DNA of 64,000 bases from NCBI GenBank assembly GCA_038198775.1, contig JBBPZV010000017.1, forward strand, positions 124,001 through 188,000, in the 5' to 3' direction. Each line of letters begins with the position of its first letter. Position 1 is the first letter of the stretch. The notes below the pieces were generated by a model. The model was not told the origin of the DNA. It saw only the letters and a program-made list of their open reading frames with translations, and did not search any database. Source of the DNA: JACCYJ01 sp038198775 (GTDB lineage: Bacteria; Actinomycetota; Actinomycetes; Propionibacteriales; Nocardioidaceae). Positions 1 to 6,105 of this stretch are shown here, one piece after another. Both the position numbers and the translations under genes were made by a program.

Positions 1-231
1 GTCGGTGGCGTGGAGCCAGATCGCGGTACCGATGCCGGGATGAGCAACGGAAGCAAGATCGGTGCCGGGAACGATGTCTCGCAGGGCTAACGCGATCGGC
101 GTCGTTTCGAAGACGACCGCATGGGGAGGGCCCGCCTGAGAGCGGACGACGCCAAGATACTCGCTGTGCGGGACAGTCCAGCGACCTCCCGCGCGCGGAC
201 GTCGCCTACCTTTCCTGCATCTCGACACCAC
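1..231 (-). CDS. truncated hypothetical protein (C-terminal part outside window)
   Basis: An open minus-strand frame runs from GTG codons at 231 and 228 to the window edge without a stop, giving at least 77 residues. It begins directly downstream of the dnaB stop, so it could be read as dnaB's distal neighbour. The readable part includes WTVPHSEYLGVV followed by a stretch containing AVVFETTPIALALRDIVPG. I do not recognise the family. Third codon positions look less G/C-rich than in dnaB, which may mean an accessory gene. The start is uncertain because a run of ten G abuts the GTG. The frame may begin further in, or the gene may be an artefact. Confidence 0.3.
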   Translation of the reverse strand, partial: MVSRCRKGRRRPRAGGRWTVPHSEYLGVVRSQAGPPHAVVFETTPIALALRDIVPGTDLASVAHPGIGTAIWLHATD

Positions 232-240
232 CCCCCCCCC
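231..240. repeat. poly-C (10 nt) homopolymer tract
   Basis: Ten consecutive C on the plus strand (G on the coding strand of the neighbours) lie between the dnaB stop codon and the first possible start of the downstream minus-strand frame. Such a tract is prone to slippage in replication and in sequencing. Confidence 0.9.
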
Positions 241-241
241 G

Positions 242-1651
242 TCACACCTGCTGCATGTCGACGAAGCGCGAGTAGTGGCCCTGGAAGGCGACCACGATGG
301 TGTCGGTCGGGCCGGAGCGGTGCTTGGCGACGATCAGGTCTGCCTCTCCGGGACGGGTGGACTCCCGCTCGTACGCGTCCTCGCGGTGGAGCAGCACGAC
401 CACGTCGGCGTCCTGCTCGAGGCTGCCTGATTCGCGCAGGTCGCTGAGCAGCGGGCGCTTGTCCGTACGTTGCTCGGCGCCGCGGTTCAGCTGCGCGATC
501 GCGACGATGGGCACCTCGAGCTCCTTGGCCAGCAGCTTCATCTGCCGCGAGAACTCCGAGACCTCGACCTGGCGGGACTCGACTCTGCGCCCGGAGGTCA
601 TCAGCTGCAGGTAGTCGACGACCACCAGCCGCAGGTCGTGGCGCTGCTTGAGGCGCCGGGCCTTCGCGCGTATCTCCATCATCGTCATGTTCGGGCTGTC
701 GTCGATGAACAGCGGCGCCTCGGAAACCTCGGGCATCTTGCGCGCCAGCCGGGTCCAGTCTTCGTCGCTCATGTGGCCGTTGCGGATGTGGTTCAAGGCG
801 ATGCGGGCCTCCGCCGAGAGCAGCCGCATCGTGATCTCGGTGCGGTTCATCTCCAGTGAGAAGATCACGCTGGTCAGGCCGTTCTTGATACTGGCGGCTC
901 GGCAGAAGTCCAGGCCCAGCGTCGACTTCCCCAGCGCTGGGCGGGCGGCGACGATCACCATCTGACCCGGGTGCAGGCCGTTGGTGAGCTCGTCCAGGTC
1001 GGCGAAGCCGGTCGGGACGCCCGCCAGCCCGCCGTCGTGGGCGCTGATCGCCTCGATCTCGTCGAGGGTCGCGGCCATGATCTCGCTCAGCGGCGCATAG
1101 TCCTCGCTGGCGCGTCTCTCCGTGACGGAGTAGACCTCGGCTTGGGCCCGGTCGACGACGTCGTCGACCTGCCCCTCGCCGGCGTGCCCGAGCTGGACGA
1201 TCTTGGTGCCGGCCTCCACCAGCCGGCGGAGGATCGCCCTCTCGCGCACGATGTTGGCGTAGTACGCCGCGTTGGCCGCGATCGGGACCCCGGCGACCAG
1301 CGTGTGCAGGTAGGGAGCGCCGCCCACCTTGGCGACCTCGCCACGGCGGGTCAGCTCGGCGGCGACCGTGACGGCGTCCGCCGGCTCGCCGCGGCCGTAA
1401 AGGTCGATGATCGCGTCGTACAGCAACTCGTGGGCCGGGCGGTAGAAGTCGGTGCCCCGGACGGTCTCGACGACGTCAGCGATGGCGTCCTTTGACAACA
1501 GCATCGCTCCCAGCACGCTCTGCTCGGCAGCGTTGTCCTGCGGCGGGACGCGAGCGGCGCTCCGACCTCCCTGCCCCCCGAGGAACGCGTCGAAGTCATC
1601 GGGCGGCCCATCCGCCTGCCGTACCGCGCTGCGAACATCAGCAACGCTCAC
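242..1651 (-). CDS. dnaB: replicative DNA helicase DnaB
   Basis: This is the hexameric helicase that unwinds DNA ahead of the replisome. At 469 residues it has family length without an intein. The N-terminal scaffold domain covers roughly residues 35-140. The RecA-like ATPase follows, with the P-loop ARPALGKST at 236-244, a Walker B-type VVVDYLQLM near 345, and the late-motif region LSDLRESGSLEQDADVV. The P-loop has Ala where DnaB normally has Gly (PG.GKS), a mild variation. The gene lies on the same strand as, and distal to, the ribosomal/ssb operon, but a plus-strand MATE gene separates them. The DUF721/DciA-like protein at 39672-40208 may serve as its loader, by analogy with DciA. Confidence 0.97.
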   Translation of the reverse strand: MSVADVRSAVRQADGPPDDFDAFLGGQGGRSAARVPPQDNAAEQSVLGAMLLSKDAIADVVETVRGTDFYRPAHELLYDAIIDLYGRGEPADAVTVAAELTRRGEVAKVGGAPYLHTLVAGVPIAANAAYYANIVRERAILRRLVEAGTKIVQLGHAGEGQVDDVVDRAQAEVYSVTERRASEDYAPLSEIMAATLDEIEAISAHDGGLAGVPTGFADLDELTNGLHPGQMVIVAARPALGKSTLGLDFCRAASIKNGLTSVIFSLEMNRTEITMRLLSAEARIALNHIRNGHMSDEDWTRLARKMPEVSEAPLFIDDSPNMTMMEIRAKARRLKQRHDLRLVVVDYLQLMTSGRRVESRQVEVSEFSRQMKLLAKELEVPIVAIAQLNRGAEQRTDKRPLLSDLRESGSLEQDADVVVLLHREDAYERESTRPGEADLIVAKHRSGPTDTIVVAFQGHYSRFVDMQQV

Positions 1652-2046
1652 TGCCGCCTCCTGCCTGCCTGGAACCGTGAGACGACCCCAAACCGCACGC
1701 TAGCCGCGGCCTCCGACATCGTGCCCTCCGAACCGCCCGGCCGGTGGTCCGGCGGGCCGGATCACCGTAGGGACGGCGTCGGCGTGTCGGGAAGACAGAA
1801 GTCCACAGCCCTTGTGGACCATGACCCACACGCTGTGCACAACCATGGGGAAAACCGTGCACAACGTGTTCACCGGACTGTGGACGCAGCGGGGGACTCG
1901 GCTGCGAGGGGCACTCTGACCTGTGCGGATCGATGCCCGGCGCTGTGGAGGCAACAAAGTCCGGAACTCCTGCCGGGATCGGTGCCGCGCCGCCCAGCAG
2001 TCCCCGGTCAGCGGCTCGACCGCCTCTTGGCCATTACTGTAGCGGC
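1652..2046. promoter_or_regulatory. dnaB/MATE divergent intergenic region with DnaA-box-like motifs
   Basis: This 395-base stretch has no gene. Within 1800-1890 there are several 9-mers close to the actinobacterial DnaA box TTGTCCACA: TGTGCACAA at 1834-1842, CGTGCACAA at 1856-1864, TGTGGACGC at 1879-1887, and a GTCCACA/TGTGGAC pair between 1801 and 1820. Both flanking genes are transcribed away from it, so it should hold both promoters. Binding by DnaA is inferred from motif similarity only; no copy is an exact consensus. Confidence 0.45.
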
Positions 2047-3402
2047 GTGCGACAGGTGGTTCCCCGCCGCCGGCCCAGGCTCAGCGGCGACGATCGGGAG
2101 ATCCTTCGGCTCGCGATACCGGCGTTCTTCGCGCTGGTCGCGGAACCGGTCTTCCTCCTGGCCGACACCGCGATCGTCGGTCACCTCGGGGCGGCGCCGC
2201 TGGCTGGGATCGCGATCGCGGGTGCGCTCATGCAGGCCGCCGTCGGACTTGCGGTCTTCCTGGCGTACGGCACCACGGCCTCGGTGGCTCGCCGACTCGG
2301 CGGCGGGGACCTGGAGGCAGCGTTGCAGGACGGCCTCAGCGGCATCTGGCTGGCCCTGCTGCTGGGAACCGTCGCCGCGGCCGTGCTCGGACTCGCGGCG
2401 CCGGGTCTCGTAAACCTGTTCGCGGCCGGACCTCAGGTGGATGCGCAGGCAATCACCTACCTGCGCTTCGCCGCCCCCGGGCTCCCCGCCATGCTGGTCG
2501 TGCTGGCCGCCACCGGCGTCCTGCGCGGCCTGCAGAACACCCGAACCCCGCTCGCGGTGGCGGTCGTCGCCAACCTGGTCAACGTCGCCCTCAACCTCGC
2601 CCTCGTCTACGGGCTGGGCCTCGGCATCGCCGGCTCCGCGCTCGGGACCACCGCCACGCAATTGGGGGCAGCCGCCGTCTTGTCGGTCGTCGTGGGCCGG
2701 GCCGGCGTCACCCTAGGCGTTCGCCTCACCCCGCAGCCGGCAGGTGTCCAGAAGGTGGCCCGCGCGGGCGTCCCGCTCGTCCTGCGCACGCTGACGCTGC
2801 GCGCCGCACTGCTTGTCGGGACGTACGTCGCGAGCACCATGTCGGCCGCGTCCACCGCCGCCCACCAGATCACGGCGACCGTCGTCACCACCGTGGCGTT
2901 CGGTCTGGACGCAGTCGCCATCGCGGCCCAGGCGATGACCGGTCGGCTGCTGGGCGCCGGTGACGTCGCCGGCGTTCGGCGCGTGACCCGCCGGATGCTC
3001 GGCTGGGGCGTGTGGACCGGCGGGCTGGCCGGTATCGCCCTGCTGGCCGTCTCGCCGTGGCTGGCGGGGGCCTTCACCGGTGACGGTGACGTCAGGGCAC
3101 GCGCGGTACCGGCCCTCGTGGTCGCCGCGCTGGTGCAGCCGCTGTCCGGCGTGGTGTTCGTTCTCGACGGCGTGCTGATCGGTGCCGGTGACGGCGGCTA
3201 CCTGGCTCGCGCCGGACTGGTCACCCTCGGGGTGTACGTTCCGCTGGCGCTGGCAGTGCTCGTGTCCGGCGGCGGCTTGGGCTGGCTGTGGGCCGCGTAC
3301 GGGGGGTTCATCGCGGCCCGGATGGTAACGCTGCTGCTGCGGGAGCGGGGCAGCACATGGCTGGCCACCGGGCCGGCCCGGACGCGGGGCGCCACCCGAT
3401 GA
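2047..3402 (+). CDS. MATE-family multidrug efflux protein
   Basis: This is an integral membrane antiporter that expels drugs or metabolites using a Na+ or H+ gradient. It has about 451 residues and roughly twelve hydrophobic segments. The first is AIPAFFALVAEPVFLLADTA, the typical MATE/DinF opening, followed by GHLGAAPLAGIAIAGA. The chosen GTG gives VRQVVPRRRPRLSGDD. An upstream in-frame extension would be low-complexity and charged. The gene converges on rplI with only 16 bases between the stop codons. Actinobacteria often carry a DinF/MATE gene between dnaB and the rplI operon. The substrate cannot be inferred. Confidence 0.9.
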   Translation: MRQVVPRRRPRLSGDDREILRLAIPAFFALVAEPVFLLADTAIVGHLGAAPLAGIAIAGALMQAAVGLAVFLAYGTTASVARRLGGGDLEAALQDGLSGIWLALLLGTVAAAVLGLAAPGLVNLFAAGPQVDAQAITYLRFAAPGLPAMLVVLAATGVLRGLQNTRTPLAVAVVANLVNVALNLALVYGLGLGIAGSALGTTATQLGAAAVLSVVVGRAGVTLGVRLTPQPAGVQKVARAGVPLVLRTLTLRAALLVGTYVASTMSAASTAAHQITATVVTTVAFGLDAVAIAAQAMTGRLLGAGDVAGVRRVTRRMLGWGVWTGGLAGIALLAVSPWLAGAFTGDGDVRARAVPALVVAALVQPLSGVVFVLDGVLIGAGDGGYLARAGLVTLGVYVPLALAVLVSGGGLGWLWAAYGGFIAARMVTLLLRERGSTWLATGPARTRGATR

Positions 3403-3418
3403 GCGGGGAGCCACGGGC

Positions 3419-3865
3419 TCAGCCGGGTGCGACCTCGAGGGTCAGGCTGGCGGCTACCTCGGGGTGCACGCGAACGGTCACGGTGTGACTGCCGACGCTC
3501 TTGATCGGCTTGCCGACCTCGATCTTGCGCTTGTCGAGGTCGGGGCCTCCCCCCGCCTTGACCGCAACGACGATGTCGTTGACCGTGACCGCACCGAACA
3601 ACCGGCCACCGTCGCCCGCCCGCACCCGAAGCTGTACCGGCGTCGCCTCGAGCTGGCGCCGGATCTCCTCGGCGTGGTCGAGGTCGCGCACCTCGCGCAC
3701 CACGCGCGCCTTCTTGATCGAGTCGATCTGCTTGGCGGCGCCGCGGCTCCACCGGATACCGAGACCGCGCGGCACCAAGAAGTTGCGGCCGTAACCGTCC
3801 TTTACCTCGACCACGTCTCCGGGGGCGCCGAGGTTGGCGACCTCATGGGTGAGGATCAGCTTCAT
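3419..3865 (-). CDS. rplI: 50S ribosomal protein L9
   Basis: This 148-residue protein binds 23S rRNA. The N-terminal RNA-binding lobe carries the family signature (GAPGDVVEVKDGYGRNFLVP), then a long linker helix and a C-terminal lobe (GRLFGAVTVNDI). It is the last gene of the leftward rpsF-ssb-rpsR-rplI operon, 11 bases after rpsR. Length is standard for the family. Confidence 0.98.
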   Translation of the reverse strand: MKLILTHEVANLGAPGDVVEVKDGYGRNFLVPRGLGIRWSRGAAKQIDSIKKARVVREVRDLDHAEEIRRQLEATPVQLRVRAGDGGRLFGAVTVNDIVVAVKAGGGPDLDKRKIEVGKPIKSVGSHTVTVRVHPEVAASLTLEVAPG

Positions 3866-3876
3866 CGCAGCGCCCC

Positions 3877-4113
3877 TCAGCGAGTCGTCGACGAGTAGGG
3901 CAGCAGCGCCACCTCGCGGGCGTTCTTGATCGCGATGGCGATCTTTCGCTGCTCCTGGACCGAGACCCCGGTCACCCGCCGCGCCCGGATCTTGCCGCGG
4001 TCGGAGATGAACTTGCGCAGCAGGGCGGTGTCCTTGTAGTCGATGTGGGTGATCTTGGCCGCCTTGAGCGGGTTCTGCTTCTTCTTCGGCTTTCGGATGA
4101 CAGGTTTCGCCAT
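3877..4113 (-). CDS. rpsR: 30S ribosomal protein S18, cysteine-free form
   Basis: S18 is a small-subunit protein that contacts S6. The 78-residue product has the conserved core IDYKDTALLRKFISDRGKI followed by RARRVTG and ends in VALLPYSSTTR. It contains no cysteine at all. The usual operon-encoded actinobacterial S18 carries a zinc-binding Cys set around the start of the core. Cysteine-free paralogues are known as zinc-independent substitutes, so it is notable that the copy in the ssb/rplI operon is of this type. It lies 60 bases after ssb. Confidence 0.97.
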   Translation of the reverse strand: MAKPVIRKPKKKQNPLKAAKITHIDYKDTALLRKFISDRGKIRARRVTGVSVQEQRKIAIAIKNAREVALLPYSSTTR

Positions 4114-4173
4114 TGTGGTGCTACTCCTTCGCGTGCCCGGCGGACGCCGGAGTGGTCGGGGGCCGGAAAACGG

Positions 4174-4710
4174 TCAAAATGGTGGCTCCTCAACCGACGT
4201 GCCACCACCACTGGCCCACGGATCGTTGGCGGGGGCCTGACCGCCACCTTCGGCGGCCGCCGGCGCCGGAGTCGCCCACGGGTCCTCCCCGCCGGGTCGG
4301 CCACCTCCACCGCCTCCGGAGAAGCCGCCGCCCGACCCGCCCGCCCGGCTGGTCTTGTTGACCTTGGCGGTGGCGTTCTTGAGGCTCGGGCCGACCTCGT
4401 CGACGTCGATCTCGAAGACCGTGCGCTTCTCACCCTCACGGGTCTCGTACGACCGGGACTTCAGCCGCCCCTGGACGATGACCCGCATGCCCTTCTGCAG
4501 CGACTCGGCGGCGTTCTCCGCCGCTTGGCGCCACACCGAGCAGCCGAGCCACAAGGTGTCACCGTCTCTCCACTCACTGGTCTGCCGGTCGAAGATGCGC
4601 GGCGTGGAGGCGAGCCGGAAGTTGGCCACGGCGGCACCAGACGGCGTGAACCGCAGCTCGGGGTCGTCGACGAGATTGCCGACGACGGTGATGACGGTTT
4701 CACCAGCCAT
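4174..4710 (-). CDS. ssb: single-stranded DNA-binding protein
   Basis: SSB coats single-stranded DNA during replication and recruits partner proteins. It has 178 residues: an OB fold over about the first 115 residues (ITVVGNLVDDPELRFTPSG at the start; WRQAAENAAESLQKGMRV in the middle), then a Gly/Pro-rich disordered linker and an acidic tip ending EEPPF. The tip replaces the common DDIPF but keeps the acidic-Pro-Phe pattern that docks partners. It starts 79 bases after rpsF in the conserved rpsF-ssb-rpsR-rplI operon, and an exact DnaA-box sequence lies in that gap. Confidence 0.97.
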   Translation of the reverse strand: MAGETVITVVGNLVDDPELRFTPSGAAVANFRLASTPRIFDRQTSEWRDGDTLWLGCSVWRQAAENAAESLQKGMRVIVQGRLKSRSYETREGEKRTVFEIDVDEVGPSLKNATAKVNKTSRAGGSGGGFSGGGGGGRPGGEDPWATPAPAAAEGGGQAPANDPWASGGGTSVEEPPF

Positions 4711-4778
4711 GAGGTCTCCTGGGGTGTGTGCTCGGGTTCAGAGGTCAGTCAAGCGCAGCGAACCGACAACGGCGCCGG

Positions 4779-4787
4779 TTGTCCACA
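4779..4787 (+). promoter_or_regulatory. exact DnaA-box sequence between rpsF and ssb
   Basis: TTGTCCACA, the actinobacterial DnaA-box consensus, occurs here just beyond the rpsF stop and about 70 bases before the ssb start. DnaA binding is inferred, not shown. Confidence 0.5.
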
Positions 4788-4789
4788 GC

Positions 4790-5080
4790 TCAGCGTCGGT
4801 CGGGTCGGATCACCTTGGTGCGCATCACCGACTCGTTGAGGCTGAGCTGCCGGTCGAGCTCCTTGACCGTGGCCGGCTCGGCGTCGAGCTCGATCACGGC
4901 GTAGATGCCCTCGGACTTCTTCCGGATCTCGTACGCCAGCCGGCGCCGACCCCACACGTCCACGCTCTCGACGCTGCCGCCGTCTTGGCGCACCAGGTTG
5001 AGGTACTGGTCGAGCGACGGGGCGACGGTGCGCTCCTCGAGGTCGGGGTCGAGGATCACCATGACTTCGTAGCGGCGCAA
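4790..5080 (-). CDS. rpsF: 30S ribosomal protein S6
   Basis: S6 forms a heterodimer with S18 on the small subunit. The TTG start gives (M)RRYEVMVILDPDLEERTV, the usual actinobacterial N-terminus, and 96 residues. A strong Shine-Dalgarno AAGGAGGT sits seven bases upstream, which decides for TTG over an in-frame GTG nine bases earlier that would overlap it. Conserved blocks include GRRRLAYEIRKKSEGIY and a C-terminal RTKVIRPDRR. It is the first gene of the operon with ssb, rpsR and rplI. Confidence 0.96.
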   Translation of the reverse strand: MRRYEVMVILDPDLEERTVAPSLDQYLNLVRQDGGSVESVDVWGRRRLAYEIRKKSEGIYAVIELDAEPATVKELDRQLSLNESVMRTKVIRPDRR

Positions 5081-5232
5081 GGCCGCCACCTCCTTCGGAC
5101 TCAGGCGGTCACGGTGTCTCCGTGACAGGAGGGCGTACGGGGCTTGCCGTACGAGGGGTGCCCGGTGAATCGAGCAGCCCCCCACTCTAGCCGAGGCGAC
5201 CCGGTGCGGACCAATCCCCGGTCGGGCGGTCG

Positions 5233-5313
5233 CTATCCCATGTTCACCTGGTACAGCGACACTCCCAATGGGATGCGCACCGCTGGAAGTGAAGCCGCGC
5301 CGTTGGGAGTACG
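5233..5313 (+). repeat. dispersed intergenic repeat, copy A
   Basis: Two modules are visible. Positions 5233-5256 are a decayed version of a 24-base palindrome whose intact arms are CTATCCCAGGT and ACCTGGGATAG (copies B and D). Positions 5261-5313 are a 53-base module that aligns without gaps to copies C and D: it starts ACTCCCAATGG, has GGAAGT at module positions 25-30 and ends GGGAGTACG. It lies between the rpsF start and the 3' end of the methyltransferase gene and contains no gene. Confidence 0.75.
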
Positions 5314-5351
5314 CCGCGGCGAGCGCTCGGTGCAGGCACCAGCGGGCCAGC

Positions 5352-6098
5352 TCAGCTCGGCTCGTACACCGAGACGTGCTTGGTGCTGGCGTCGTCGAAC
5401 GCGCGCCGATCCCAGTCCGCATGGCGCTCGCGCAACCGCAGCCCCGCTAGCTGCGCCATCAGATCCAGCTCGCTCGGCCAGGCGTACCGAATCGCCACCG
5501 GGTGCAGGGTCGTCCCGCCCTCGTCGACGGTGAGGATCTGCGTCGTCACCCGCTGAGCCGCCTGGTCGTGCCGGGACATCTCGGCGCTGACCGACGCCTC
5601 GCTCACCCCGAGCGTCTGCAACCGCTGACCCCGGTCGAACCTGCTCAGGTCCGGCACGAAGCACTCGATGACGAAGGCACCACCCGGCTCCAGCTCGCGC
5701 GCCACCGCCGCGAAGCAGTCGACCTGGCGGCGTTGGGTCAACAGCCCGAACAGCGTGTTGGCTACGAGATACACCAGCTGGTAGGGGCCGGAGGCCCGCA
5801 CCTCGGCCATGTCACCGATCGCCACCGCGATGCCCTCGCCGCCGGGCTTGGCCCTGAGCCGGTCGACCATCGCCTGTGAGGCGTCCACCCCCTCGACCCG
5901 CACGCCGCGTCGAGTCAGCGGGATCGCCACCCGACCGGTCCCGATCCCGAGTTCGAGCACCCTCCCGTCCCCCGCGAGCCCGGCCAGGAAGCCCACCGCC
6001 GCCTCCAGGTCCAGCTGCGCGTGCCGCTGCGCGTGCCGCTCGTCGTAGACCGAGGCCCATCTCTGCCCGTAGAAGTCAGGTTCGTCAAAGGTAGCCAT
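5352..6098 (-). CDS. class I SAM-dependent methyltransferase
   Basis: This 248-residue Rossmann-fold methyltransferase has motif I VLELGIGTGRVAIPLTRRG near residue 45, followed by VEGVDASQAMVDRLRAK for adenosyl binding and a post-I region ending in a hydrophobic strand (YQLVYLVANTLFGL). The family includes many uncharacterised small-molecule methylases, so the substrate is unknown. It sits 7 bases downstream of the ABC permease gene and may be translated with it. It is part of a block (5352-10870) that looks inserted between the rpsF operon and the cell-wall genes. Confidence 0.85.
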   Translation of the reverse strand: MATFDEPDFYGQRWASVYDERHAQRHAQLDLEAAVGFLAGLAGDGRVLELGIGTGRVAIPLTRRGVRVEGVDASQAMVDRLRAKPGGEGIAVAIGDMAEVRASGPYQLVYLVANTLFGLLTQRRQVDCFAAVARELEPGGAFVIECFVPDLSRFDRGQRLQTLGVSEASVSAEMSRHDQAAQRVTTQILTVDEGGTTLHPVAIRYAWPSELDLMAQLAGLRLRERHADWDRRAFDDASTKHVSVYEPS

Positions 6099-6105
6099 GC
6101 CGCTC

